Assembly: GCA_031550125.1 (NCBI GenBank)
Contig: JAVBOW010000021.1
Coordinates: 1 to 45,306, forward strand
From: JAVBOW01 sp031550125
GTDB taxonomy: Bacteria; Bacteroidota; Bacteroidia; Bacteroidales; Rikenellaceae
Reading direction: 5' to 3'
DNA: 45,306 nt
Below, piece after piece: positions 16,515-25,774 of the stretch. Under the pieces are notes generated by a model. The model was not told the origin of the DNA, ran no database searches, and saw only the letters and a list, made by a program, of their open reading frames with translations. Numbering within the stretch: position 1 is the first letter of the stretch; each line of letters opens with the position of its first letter. A program made the translations under genes and the position numbers.

Positions 16515-18788
16515 ATGAGAATATTCGCCACATTGATGCTCGCCTGCGCACTCCGCGCCATACCGGCCATGGCCGAAGGCCCGGTAGATTACGTAAATAC
16601 GCTGCAGGGTACGGACTCCAATTTCGGCCTGAGCTACGGCAACACCTATCCCGCCGCGGCCATGCCTTTCGGCATGCACGCATGGTCGGCCCAGACGGGC
16701 AGGAACGGCGACGGGTGGAAATATAAATATTCCGACAAAAAGATACGCGGCTTCCAGCAGGTACACCAATGCAGCCCGTGGATGGGCGATTACGCCGTCT
16801 TCTCGCTCATGCCAGAGTGCGGCAAGCCTGTCGTAGGGCAGGACGAGCGGGCGGTGTCCTTCAGCCACGAGAACGAGACGGGCCGGCCCCACTACTACAA
16901 GGTTACGTTTGACAACGGAATAACCACAGAAATAGCCCCCACGACGCGATGCGCACATTTCCGTTTCACCTTTCCCGCCGGACGGGAGGCCTGCATAGTG
17001 CTGGACGGTTATACCAAAGACAGCCGCATGGAGATAGACTCCCCTAACCGCCGCATAACGGGATGGGTGAACAACGGCCGCAACCTGCAGAAACCGGAGA
17101 CGTTCCGCTGCCACTTCATAATAACCTTCGACGAACCCTTCGAGGATTGGGGTACATGGGAGAACAAGGATAACAAGACGTTTCCAAAGATAGCCGTAGG
17201 TGAAGGCAAGGGCATGGGGGCTTACGTCACATTCCGGCGCGGAGCCAGGGTTCAGGCGCGCGTAACCTCGTCGTACATAAGCGCCGGCCAGGCCGCCCTG
17301 GCGCTCGAGGCCGAATTGGGCGGCGACAAAACTCTCGAAGATACAAAAACCCGCGGCCGGGCGGAATGGAACGCCCTGCTGGGGCGCATACTGGTGGAGG
17401 GCGGCCCAAGGGAGCAGACCGAGACTTTCTACTCGTGCATGTTCCGCGCAAACCTCTTCTCGCGCATATTTTACGAGATAAAGGCGGACGGCTCGCCGTA
17501 CTATTACAGTCCATACGACGGCCGGGTACACGACGGGTATATGTACACCGACAACGGTTTCTGGGACACTTTCCGCAGTCAGTTCCCGCTAACCTGCATC
17601 CTCCATCCTGCGATGCAGGGGCGTTACATGAACGCCCTGCTTGACGCCGGGGATCAGTGGGGCTGGCTTCCGGCCTGGTCGAATCCGGGCGAGACTGGCG
17701 GCATGATAGGCAACCACGCCATATCGCTTCTTGCCGACGCCTGGGCCAAAGGCATACGCACGTTCGATCCGCAAAGGGCCATCGAGGCCTACGCGCACGA
17801 GGCGATGAACAAAGGCCCTTTGGGTAGCGCCAACGGCCGTCAATGGTGGAAGGAGTATTACCAGTTGGGATTCGTCCCACATCCCATGTCGATGGGATCG
17901 ACGTCGCAGACCCTCGAATACGCCTACGACGATTTCTGCGGTTACGAGCTGGCCCGCGCCACGGGCGACAGTTTCCACGCACGCCTCTTCGGACGCCAGA
18001 TGTACAACTACCGCAACCTTTTCGACACAGTGACCGGATTCATGCGCGGCCGCAACACGGACGGGCGGTGGACGGAGCCTTTCGACCCCTTCGAATGGGG
18101 AGGCCCCTACTGCGAGGCCAACGCATGGCACTACACGTGGAGCGTATTCCACGACGTGCAGGGACTGATAGACCTTTTCGGCGGCGACGAGCGTTTCTGC
18201 GCAAAGATCGACTCCCTCTTCGCCGCGCCAGGCAGGATAGTCCCCGGAAGTTACAGGAACGTCATCCACGAGATGCGCGAGATGGAACTCGCGGGGATGG
18301 GGCAATACGCCCACGGCAACCAGCCCGTGCAGCATCTGGCCTACCTATACAGCTATGCCGGACAGCCATGGAAGACGCAATACCGGGTACGGCAGGTGAT
18401 GGAGCGCCTCTACAACGCCACGGAGCGCGGCTATCCGGGCGACGAGGATCAGGGAGGCATGTCGTCGTGGTACGTGCTGAGTGTCCTGGGCATATACAGC
18501 GTATGCCCCGGCACCGACCAATACGTGATAGGAAGCCCGCTCTTCCCGAAAGCCACCATAACAATGGAGGACGGCAGGAAATTCGTCATAGAGGCCCACG
18601 GCAACGCACCGCATAACGTTTATATACAATCCGGCGAACTAAACGGCAAACCACTGGATAAAAACTATATAACTTACGCCGACATAGTCGCCGGGGGTAC
18701 GCTCCGACTGCACATGGGGCCGCAGCCCGCCATGCAGCGCAACGTAACGAAGGCCGCCGCGCCCTTCTCGCTATCCCAATCCCGATAA
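16515..18788 (+). CDS. GH92 exo-alpha-mannosidase
   Basis: About 757 residues with signal peptide MRIFATLMLACALRAIPAMA. GH92 enzymes are inverting, calcium-dependent exo-alpha-mannosidases acting on alpha-1,2, -1,3, -1,4 or -1,6 links. Conserved blocks are YVNTLQGTDSNFGLSYGNTYP, MYTDNGFWDTFRS, PYCEANAWHYTWSVFHD with the expected general acid E534, GNQPVQHLAYLYSYAG, and GDEDQGGMSSWY with D643 and D645 as the general-base pair. These numbers fall within one residue of the characterised B. thetaiotaomicron enzyme. The ATG at 16515 was taken because it gives a signal peptide and sits 5 bases after the GH38 stop; an upstream reading would start inside GH38. Linkage preference cannot be read from sequence alone. 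Confidence 0.95.
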   Translation: MRIFATLMLACALRAIPAMAEGPVDYVNTLQGTDSNFGLSYGNTYPAAAMPFGMHAWSAQTGRNGDGWKYKYSDKKIRGFQQVHQCSPWMGDYAVFSLMPECGKPVVGQDERAVSFSHENETGRPHYYKVTFDNGITTEIAPTTRCAHFRFTFPAGREACIVLDGYTKDSRMEIDSPNRRITGWVNNGRNLQKPETFRCHFIITFDEPFEDWGTWENKDNKTFPKIAVGEGKGMGAYVTFRRGARVQARVTSSYISAGQAALALEAELGGDKTLEDTKTRGRAEWNALLGRILVEGGPREQTETFYSCMFRANLFSRIFYEIKADGSPYYYSPYDGRVHDGYMYTDNGFWDTFRSQFPLTCILHPAMQGRYMNALLDAGDQWGWLPAWSNPGETGGMIGNHAISLLADAWAKGIRTFDPQRAIEAYAHEAMNKGPLGSANGRQWWKEYYQLGFVPHPMSMGSTSQTLEYAYDDFCGYELARATGDSFHARLFGRQMYNYRNLFDTVTGFMRGRNTDGRWTEPFDPFEWGGPYCEANAWHYTWSVFHDVQGLIDLFGGDERFCAKIDSLFAAPGRIVPGSYRNVIHEMREMELAGMGQYAHGNQPVQHLAYLYSYAGQPWKTQYRVRQVMERLYNATERGYPGDEDQGGMSSWYVLSVLGIYSVCPGTDQYVIGSPLFPKATITMEDGRKFVIEAHGNAPHNVYIQSGELNGKPLDKNYITYADIVAGGTLRLHMGPQPAMQRNVTKAAAPFSLSQSR

Positions 18789-18790
18789 GC

Positions 18791-21712
18791 ATGAAAAGAG
18801 CCATATCCGCCGCCGCCCTGCTGCTGTACGTCGCCGCGGCGGCGCAATATAAAAAGATCTCTCTCGACAGCAAAAACGTCGAATGGCGCATAAAAGCGCA
18901 GGACGAGGTGCAGGACGACGCTATGATGAAAGCCGGCTACGACGCCTCGGGATGGGTGGAGGCCACCGTTCCCGGTACTGTATTCGGGGCGTATGTGGAA
19001 GCCGGGCTGGAAAAAGACCCCAACTTCGGCGACAACGCCTACCGTGTGGACAAGCGTAAATACGACCGTAACTTCTGGTACCGCGCCACATTCCGCCCGC
19101 CGGTCCTGAAACCCGGCGAGGTGTTGTGGCTCAACTTCGAAGGCGTCAACCGCCGCGCCGCGATATACCTCAACGGGAGGGAGCTGGGTCGTACGGACGG
19201 TTTCATGCAGCGCGGCAGATTCCCCGTCAATGTGGCTATCGATCCCGGCGTGGATAACGTGCTTGCCGTAATGGTGGAATTTCCGGGACGCCCGATACCC
19301 AACCTGGCCAGCCCCACGTACATATCCGCCGACGGATGGGACTGGATGCCTCCCGTGCCGGGCCTGCTGAGCGGCATAACCGACAACGTCTACATGACCG
19401 TATCGCGCCAGGTGAGCCTGGAAAACCCGTGGGTACGCACCGTGTCGCTCGCCGGCGGCAAAGCGCAGCTGTCGCTGCAGGTGGAGTTGAAAAACGTCTC
19501 CGGCAAGAAACAGAGGGGCGTGCTGCAAGGCGTCATACAACCCGGAGGCATAACGTTCGAAAGGGAGATAATCGTGGAGGCCTCCTCGTGCGGCCGTTCA
19601 GACTTCGGCCACGGCGAAATAAAAGAGCTGGAGATAGAGAATCCCGCCCTGTGGTGGCCAAACGGTTACGGTGCGCCCAATCTCTATACCATGGAACTCA
19701 ACTACATCGTCGACGGGCAACTATCCGACACGCGCACCGTGGCTTTCGGCATAAGGAGATACTCCTACGAAAAGGCGGATGGCGTATTCCGTATACTTTG
19801 CAACGGCAGGCCGATATTCTGCAAAGGCGGCAACTGGGGCATGAGCGAGTGGCTGCTGCGCTGCAGGGGCGAAGAGTACGATCTAAAGGTGATGCTGCAC
19901 AAACACATGCACTTCAACATTATACGCAACTGGATAGGATCCACTACCGACGAGGAGTTTTACGACGCCTGCGACCGCCACGGCATAATGGTGTGGGACG
20001 ACTTCTGGCTCAACTCTCACAAAAACCTGCCGCGGGACGTGCAGTGCTTCAACGACAACGCCATAGAGAAGGTCAAGCGGCTGCGAAACCATCCCTGCAT
20101 AGCGGTGTGGTGCGGCGATAACGAAGGTTATCCGCTGCCGCCCCTCGACAGCATGCTGCGCAGTTGCGTGGCCGCCTGCGACGGCAACGACCGATGGTAC
20201 CAGCCCAACTCGAACAGCGACGGGCTGTCGGGCAGCGGAGTGTGGGCCAACAACCACCCGTCGTGGTATTTTTTGAAAAACCCGCTCGGTTTCGGCGAAA
20301 ACATCGTCAAAGGACACGGTTTCCGCACCGAGATAGGCACGGCCGTATTCACGTCGTTCGAGAGTTTCCGCAAATTCATGCCCGAAGAGTCGTGGTGGCC
20401 GCGCAACGAAATGTGGGACAGGCATTTCTTTGGCAAATCGGCCGCCAACGCCAGTCCGGACAAATATTTCTCCACCGTGGAACACAACTACGGCCAGGCC
20501 GAAGGCATAGAGGATTTCTGCCGCAAAGCCCAACTGGTCAACTACGAGGTGTCCAGGGCCATGTATGAAGGGTGGCAGCACAACATCTGGCGCGACGCCA
20601 CGGGCATAATGACATGGATGAGCCAGCCGGCCTACCCGTCGCTCGTGTGGCAGACCTACGACTATTACTACGACCTTACGGGAGCCTACTGGGGCGCGCG
20701 AAAGGCATGCGAGCCGCTGCATATACAGTGGAGCCACGCCGACAACAGCGTAAAGGCGGTGAACGCCACCCTGCAGGACGCAGGCCCGCTCAGAGCCGAA
20801 GCGATAGTGTACAACATGGACGGCAGCGAAGTGTCGCGCCTCCAGGCCTTCGTCACGGCTGCGGCCAACGACGCCACGCAGTGTTTCGTTCTGGATTTCC
20901 CTTCGGACAACATGGCCTTGAAGAAAACCGCGTCGGCGTCGTCCGTCTCACGTGACGCGGCGGGTGCCGACGCCGTAACCGACGGCAGCGAGGCGAGCCG
21001 GTGGTCGAGCGAATATGCCGACGACCAGTGGATTGCCGTCGACCTGGGGCAACCGCGGGAGATAGCCTCGGTGCAATTGGCCTGGGAGGCCGCCCATGCA
21101 AGGTCGTACAGGCTGTCGGTGTCGGCCGACGCACGGTCGTGGAAAGAGGTGTGGGCCGAAGATAACTGCAAGGGAGGCACGGAGCGGATATCATTCCGGC
21201 CAGTAACGGCGCGCTACGTCCGCATGCAGGGCGTAAAACGGGCCACACAATGGGGATTCTCGCTCTTTGAATTCGAGGTGTACGGCAAGAAACGCATGAA
21301 AAACCCCCTCACCCCGGTGCATTTCATACGTTTGAGGCTAACAGGCAAAACCGGCGAAACACTATCCGAAAACTTCTACTGGCGGGCGCTCAGGACGGGC
21401 GACTACAAAGCCCTCTCCGACATGCCGAAAGCCAACCTGAAAGTAAACAACGGGATAACGACAAGCGCGGACAAAAAGACGAAAACCATAAAGGCCGTCG
21501 TGGTAAACACGGGCAAACACCCGGCGTTCGCCGTCCATGTGCAGTTGGTAAGGCGATCGGACGGGGAAAGGATCCTCCCTGCCATCCCCTCCGACAACTA
21601 CTTCACGCTTATGCCCGGGGAGAGCAAGAGTGTGGAGATAGCGTTCCGCTCGGCGCTGCTGCCGCCGGACGACAACTACATCCTGCAGGCCGTGCCTTAC
21701 AACGACAGGTGA
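18791..21712 (+). CDS. GH2 beta-mannosidase-like enzyme with inserted CBM32-like domain
   Basis: About 973 residues, signal peptide MKRAISAAALLLYVAAAA. Residues 20-290 hold the GH2 sugar-binding and Ig-like domains (FWYRATFRP, LWLNFEGVNRRAAIYLNG, NPALWWPNGYG); the (alpha/beta)8 barrel follows. The acid/base is E445 in WCGDNEGYP and the nucleophile E514 in GFRTEIG. Residues of about 707-832 are a discoidin/CBM32-like module (DAVTDGSEASRWSSEYAD, WIAVDLG, YRLSVSADARSWKEV, ARYVRMQGV, FSLFEFEVYG). It sits inside the C-terminal beta-sandwich, between CFVLDF and VHFIRLRL. The family includes exo-beta-mannosidase, exo-beta-glucosaminidase and endo-beta-mannosidase. The operon with two alpha-mannosidases favours the Man-beta-GlcNAc core as target. 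Confidence 0.88.
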   Translation: MKRAISAAALLLYVAAAAQYKKISLDSKNVEWRIKAQDEVQDDAMMKAGYDASGWVEATVPGTVFGAYVEAGLEKDPNFGDNAYRVDKRKYDRNFWYRATFRPPVLKPGEVLWLNFEGVNRRAAIYLNGRELGRTDGFMQRGRFPVNVAIDPGVDNVLAVMVEFPGRPIPNLASPTYISADGWDWMPPVPGLLSGITDNVYMTVSRQVSLENPWVRTVSLAGGKAQLSLQVELKNVSGKKQRGVLQGVIQPGGITFEREIIVEASSCGRSDFGHGEIKELEIENPALWWPNGYGAPNLYTMELNYIVDGQLSDTRTVAFGIRRYSYEKADGVFRILCNGRPIFCKGGNWGMSEWLLRCRGEEYDLKVMLHKHMHFNIIRNWIGSTTDEEFYDACDRHGIMVWDDFWLNSHKNLPRDVQCFNDNAIEKVKRLRNHPCIAVWCGDNEGYPLPPLDSMLRSCVAACDGNDRWYQPNSNSDGLSGSGVWANNHPSWYFLKNPLGFGENIVKGHGFRTEIGTAVFTSFESFRKFMPEESWWPRNEMWDRHFFGKSAANASPDKYFSTVEHNYGQAEGIEDFCRKAQLVNYEVSRAMYEGWQHNIWRDATGIMTWMSQPAYPSLVWQTYDYYYDLTGAYWGARKACEPLHIQWSHADNSVKAVNATLQDAGPLRAEAIVYNMDGSEVSRLQAFVTAAANDATQCFVLDFPSDNMALKKTASASSVSRDAAGADAVTDGSEASRWSSEYADDQWIAVDLGQPREIASVQLAWEAAHARSYRLSVSADARSWKEVWAEDNCKGGTERISFRPVTARYVRMQGVKRATQWGFSLFEFEVYGKKRMKNPLTPVHFIRLRLTGKTGETLSENFYWRALRTGDYKALSDMPKANLKVNNGITTSADKKTKTIKAVVVNTGKHPAFAVHVQLVRRSDGERILPAIPSDNYFTLMPGESKSVEIAFRSALLPPDDNYILQAVPYNDR

Positions 21713-21722
21713 GCGGAGGCGA

Positions 21723-22862
21723 TCATTCGCAGAAATCGAATCCCGCGATGACGGGATAGTGATCGGAGATAGCGGTAGAAGGGGACTGGTACGTCGCGGC
21801 GCGCAGGGCCTTGTCGTAAACGATATAATCTATCCTGAAAAGGTTGTAAAACCCGCGGTAGGTATTCGACGAGCCGCGTCCCTTCTCCTCGAAGGCGTCG
21901 GCCCTGCCGCCCCTGATAGTGCGGTAGACGTAGGACATGGGCGTATCGTTGAAATCGCCGCATATTATCACCGGATGGGGAGACTGCGAGGCCAGCAGCG
22001 CTATGGTGTCGGCCTGGGCGGCGCGCAGGCAGTAATTCTCGCGCAGTTTACGTATTATGCTTTTCGCCTTCTCCTTCTTCTGCGCGTTGTCATTCTGCAG
22101 GAACTCCTCCGGGGTCATGAACTGGCGCTCGGCCGACGAGAGTCTGGTGGATTGCAAGTGGCAGTTGAATATGCGCAGAGTATCCTCCCCCACCGCCACG
22201 TCGGCCATCATTGCCGTATTGCCCGCGGCCTTCAGGTCTATGGGCGAGCTGGCGACTATGCGGTATTTGCTGTATATGGCCACGCCCCAACCATTGCCGC
22301 GCGAGGTGAGCGAATAGTGCAGCGCTTTGTAGGGCAATTCGGAGAGTATGCCGTCTATCTTGTCGAGCGGCATCACGTCGGTCGTCTGAAACTCCTGCAT
22401 GCACACTATCTCTGAACCCGTACCCGCTATGAAGGCCGCCGTACTGTCCATCATGGGCAATTTGCGGCCGTAGCTGTCAAGAAACCCTTCGACGTTGTAA
22501 CTCATGACGGTGAACGCGGGCTTCCCCTCGCGCTGCCCGTCGTAATGTTTGGTGAGCGAGGGACGGAAAAACAGCGACACCGCGCCGAAACCCAAAACAA
22601 GCGGCAGGATCGGGATAAAGGCATACTTGCGCCAACGGACCACCCAATATAGCGCCAGCGCTATATTGACGATATAGAGTATGGGCCACGACAAACCCAG
22701 GAACGCGAACACCCAGGCCTTATTCGGATCTATCCACGGGGCGAAGAAAGCCAGCGCCAGCAACGCCCCGAAAAAGATCGTCGCCAGAAGCATCAAAAAG
22801 CCGAACAGTCCGAAACGGCGGCCCCGGCGTTCATTCTTTTGCCTATCGTAAGCGTAGTTCAC
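21723..22862 (-). CDS. Membrane-anchored endonuclease/exonuclease/phosphatase family protein
   Basis: About 379 residues. Three N-terminal membrane helices (about residues 20-105) precede a DNase I-like fold on the periplasmic or cytoplasmic side. Motifs in order: TVMSYNVEG, VCMQEF (metal-binding Glu), IFNCHLQST, ICGDFNDTP, FRIDYIVYD and AISDHYPV (catalytic His). These are the standard EEP residues; members cut nucleic acids, phospholipids or phosphoinositides, so the substrate is open. The start is GTG at 22862, three bases after the rhomboid stop, giving MNYAYDRQKN before the first helix. Last gene of the run from 25762 downwards; it faces GH2 convergently with only 10 bases between stops. 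Confidence 0.85.
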   Translation of the reverse strand: MNYAYDRQKNERRGRRFGLFGFLMLLATIFFGALLALAFFAPWIDPNKAWVFAFLGLSWPILYIVNIALALYWVVRWRKYAFIPILPLVLGFGAVSLFFRPSLTKHYDGQREGKPAFTVMSYNVEGFLDSYGRKLPMMDSTAAFIAGTGSEIVCMQEFQTTDVMPLDKIDGILSELPYKALHYSLTSRGNGWGVAIYSKYRIVASSPIDLKAAGNTAMMADVAVGEDTLRIFNCHLQSTRLSSAERQFMTPEEFLQNDNAQKKEKAKSIIRKLRENYCLRAAQADTIALLASQSPHPVIICGDFNDTPMSYVYRTIRGGRADAFEEKGRGSSNTYRGFYNLFRIDYIVYDKALRAATYQSPSTAISDHYPVIAGFDFCE

Positions 22863-22865
22863 CTG

Positions 22866-23489
22866 TCAATAGTAAATTTTACCGGTCCTTTTCCAAAAGA
22901 ACAGCAACGCGAATCCGAATATCATGCCGCCGAGGTGGGCGAAATGCGCCACGCCAGACCACAGGCCCGAAACGCCGAAAAACAGTTCGAACAGACCGTA
23001 ACCCAGCACGAACCACTTGGCTTTGATAGGATAGGGGATGAACATAAGCATCAGCGGAGCGTTGGGATACATCATCCCGAAGGCCAGCAGCAGGCCGAAA
23101 ATAGCTCCCGAAGCGCCTATGGTGGCTCCGCCCTGACCCGTTATATGCCACACCAGCATCTGTATGAGCGCCGCGCCCACGCCGGTGATGAAATAATAGG
23201 TCAAAAAGCGCCTTGTCCCCATCGACGACTCCAATATTCGCCCGAACATCCACAGGGCGTACATATTGAAAAGGATATGCGTGAAGCCGCCGTGCAGGAA
23301 CATGTACGTAACCGGCTGCCAGAAACGGAAATAGCCCGTACCGGGAGCATAAAGGGCCAGCGCATTCATTATCCAGCGATCGGCGGACGGGTTGACGGCC
23401 ATCCCCAGGAATACGAGGACGTTTATGATCAAAAGGTTGGTCACCGCGGGCGGCGACTGAAAATTTATTCTTCCCTGGTAGTAACTCAT
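22866..23489 (-). CDS. Rhomboid-family intramembrane serine protease
   Basis: About 207 residues with six or so membrane helices. The catalytic serine S128 lies in GASGAIFG (GxSG motif), the catalytic histidine H185 in AHFAHLGG, and FLHGGFTHILFNMY carries the conserved His and Asn of the L1/TM2 region. Rhomboids cleave single-pass membrane proteins inside the membrane. The ATG at 23489 overlaps the mutL stop as ATGA, so it is translationally coupled to mutL; the frame runs further upstream into mutL but that is shadow. A second rhomboid copy often follows in Bacteroidetes; only one is here. Confidence 0.93.
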   Translation of the reverse strand: MSYYQGRINFQSPPAVTNLLIINVLVFLGMAVNPSADRWIMNALALYAPGTGYFRFWQPVTYMFLHGGFTHILFNMYALWMFGRILESSMGTRRFLTYYFITGVGAALIQMLVWHITGQGGATIGASGAIFGLLLAFGMMYPNAPLMLMFIPYPIKAKWFVLGYGLFELFFGVSGLWSGVAHFAHLGGMIFGFALLFFWKRTGKIYY

Positions 23490-25357
23490 AGTCTTCTTTT
23501 TATCTCGCTTTCTGTTATATGCAGCATTACGGGTTGTCCCGACGGGGTGAAGTTGCCGCGTACGCACTCCGCCAGCGCCGACACTATGGCCCTGAGCGAC
23601 TCGGCGTCGCGCGGGGGCGTACCCCTCGATGCGCGGCGGGCCAGCGCGGCGGCAAGGCTTTCCATGCGCGCCTGGCGGGGAGCGCCGGCGCACGATTCGG
23701 CGTCGGCCAGCAGTTCTCGCAGCATGCGAGCCGGATCGTCCGAGGTAAGGTCGGCCGGGACGCTCTCCACCACGACCGTATGTTCGTCGGCGACAGTGAA
23801 CACTATGCCCAGGCTCTCCAGGTCGCCACGGTACTGCCGGGCCAGGCTGCACTCCTCCATGGTCATGGGTATCTCCTGAGGGAAGAGCAGACGCTGCGAC
23901 GCCAACTCGCCGGCGTCGGCCATTTTAAGAAAGCGGTCGAACATGACGGCCTCCACTGCGCGGGGGACGTCCACCACCACCACCGAGCCGCCGGAAGCCA
24001 CGGCGCAATAACGCTCCGAAAGGCTGAGCGGCGCAAAGACCGCCTGCACGTCTAGGCCGAGCGTCCCCTGCACCGCATCCTCGCCGCCGATGAACTCTAT
24101 CAGCGAAGGATCGTAGGAAACGTCTCCGTCGGCCGCCTCCGAAGATATATACTCATACTGCTCGTCCGGGCGACCGCCACCGAGCGACGAGGCGTAGTCG
24201 GTGAAACCGCCTGCGCCGTAACCGGCGGCAGAAGAGACGTCCCGGGCCTCGTTGAAAGGATTGAAATCCGGATTGGGCTTTATCTCCGGGCTTTTATAGG
24301 CTATGCCCTCGCGATGCACCGGTATCTGTATCGAGGTGTCCATGTCGAAATCCATCATCGGCAGCGCACCCGTTTTGGCCAGGCCCTCGCGGACGGCGGC
24401 GTGTATGATCTGCCACAGCGCGGCGCCGTCCTCGAATTTAACCTCGGTCTTCTGCGGGTGCACATTGACGTCTATCCGCTCCGGATCTATGGTAAGATAG
24501 AGGAAATAAGATGGCTTGGTGTTTGACGGGATGAGTTTTTCGTAAGCCTGGAATATCGCTTTCTGGAAATAGCCGCTCTTGAAATAGCGGCCGTTGACGA
24601 AGAGGTATTGCTCGGAATTGTTCTGCTTGCTCGCCGCGGGGCGTCCCACGAAGCCCTCTATCCTGGCTATAGACGTTTCCGTCCCCACTTCAAGCAGGTT
24701 GGAGGCTATGTTGCGTCCTATAGCTCCGACTATGCGCGTACGCAGGTTGGAGGCCGGAAGGTTATACAGGGGGGCGTCGTTCTCATAGAGAGCGAAGGCC
24801 ACGCCGGGATGGCACAGGGCTACGCGGCGAAATTCCTCGCGTATGCGGCGCGACTCCCTGGCGGCAGACTCTATGAAACGCCGCCTCGCCGGAATGTTAT
24901 AGAACAGGTTCTTGACGAAGAACTGAGTCCCCTCGGGACAGCTGACAACGTTCTGCGAGCGGAAAGTCCCGCCGCCTATCTCCACCGACGTACCGAAATC
25001 CTCCCCTCGCTGGCGCGTGCGTACCTCCACTTCGGCCACAGCGGCTATGGACGCAAGCGCCTCGCCGCGGAATCCGAATGTGGCTATGGAATATATGTCT
25101 TCGGCCTGCCGTATCTTGCTGGTTGCATGACGTTCGAAAGCCATACGGGCGTCGGCCGGCGACATTCCCGCGCCGTCGTCAACAACCTGAATCAACTGCG
25201 TGCCGCCCTCGCGGTAGTTGACGGTGACGGAAGAGGCCCCCGCATCGACGGCATTCTCCATCATCTCCTTAACGACGGACGAAGGATTGTTGACAACCTC
25301 GCCGGCGGCGATCTGGTTGGCTACCACATCGGGGAGCAATCTTATCTTGTCGGACAC
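23486..25357 (-). CDS. mutL: DNA mismatch repair protein MutL
   Basis: About 623 residues, start GTG (25357). The N-terminal GHKL ATPase is intact: RLLPDVVANQIAAGEVV, MMENAVDAGA, VVDDGAGM, RHATSKI, FGFRGEALASIAAV. MutL links mismatch recognition by MutS to strand incision and excision. The C-terminal domain is unusual: at the DQHAxxE(x4)E endonuclease site the sequence is DVPRAVEAVMFD (D463 onward), and the CPHGRP-type site reads FTPSGQP, so the metal-binding residues look lost. The protein may act without its own nuclease, as in E. coli. It starts 15 bases after the small membrane protein and overlaps rhomboid. Confidence 0.97.
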   Translation of the reverse strand: MSDKIRLLPDVVANQIAAGEVVNNPSSVVKEMMENAVDAGASSVTVNYREGGTQLIQVVDDGAGMSPADARMAFERHATSKIRQAEDIYSIATFGFRGEALASIAAVAEVEVRTRQRGEDFGTSVEIGGGTFRSQNVVSCPEGTQFFVKNLFYNIPARRRFIESAARESRRIREEFRRVALCHPGVAFALYENDAPLYNLPASNLRTRIVGAIGRNIASNLLEVGTETSIARIEGFVGRPAASKQNNSEQYLFVNGRYFKSGYFQKAIFQAYEKLIPSNTKPSYFLYLTIDPERIDVNVHPQKTEVKFEDGAALWQIIHAAVREGLAKTGALPMMDFDMDTSIQIPVHREGIAYKSPEIKPNPDFNPFNEARDVSSAAGYGAGGFTDYASSLGGGRPDEQYEYISSEAADGDVSYDPSLIEFIGGEDAVQGTLGLDVQAVFAPLSLSERYCAVASGGSVVVVDVPRAVEAVMFDRFLKMADAGELASQRLLFPQEIPMTMEECSLARQYRGDLESLGIVFTVADEHTVVVESVPADLTSDDPARMLRELLADAESCAGAPRQARMESLAAALARRASRGTPPRDAESLRAIVSALAECVRGNFTPSGQPVMLHITESEIKRRL

Positions 25358-25372
25358 GCTCGTATGGTTGGT

Positions 25373-25762
25373 TTAACGTTTTCTTTTGCCGCTGCGGACT
25401 ATAAACACGACGACCGCAACAACCGCGCCGAGGGTTATAAGCGCCGCGCGCGGCCCCACAAGCAACCACATGCTCAGGGCAAGCAGCCCGCCCAGGGCGA
25501 TAGCCCCGCGCAGTGAAGACGTGCGGTTCCCTTCGGCCAGGCGCGAAGAGATGCCCGACGTCGTACGACGTATGCCGCCGCTGCGAATAAACTCGCCCGG
25601 CACGTAATCTTTACCTTCCTTCCCGCCTTCGAGGGGAGATGCCGCATCCTCGCCCAGAAGCTCCTTGCGGCGCTGCTCGCGGGCCTCCTGCGCCGGATCG
25701 TAATGGATAGGTATATAATTGAATCCGCGAGGCTTGACTCGGCTGAAAATAGTAAGTTTCAT
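25373..25762 (-). CDS. Small conserved membrane protein upstream of mutL
   Basis: About 129 residues. The N-terminus MKLTIFSRVKPRGFNYIPI-HYDP is a conserved opening in Bacteroidetes proteins of unknown function; then a charged linker (QEAREQRRKELLGED) and two C-terminal membrane helices (about residues 84-124: GAIALGGLLALSMWLLV and AALITLGAVVAVVVFIV) ending in the basic tail RSGKRKR. It is 12 bases from the dnaJ stop and 15 bases from mutL, so it is in the same run. No enzymatic motif. Membrane topology with cytoplasmic N-terminus is expected. Confidence 0.8.
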   Translation of the reverse strand: MKLTIFSRVKPRGFNYIPIHYDPAQEAREQRRKELLGEDAASPLEGGKEGKDYVPGEFIRSGGIRRTTSGISSRLAEGNRTSSLRGAIALGGLLALSMWLLVGPRAALITLGAVVAVVVFIVRSGKRKR

Positions 25763-25774
25763 AAATTCCCGGGA

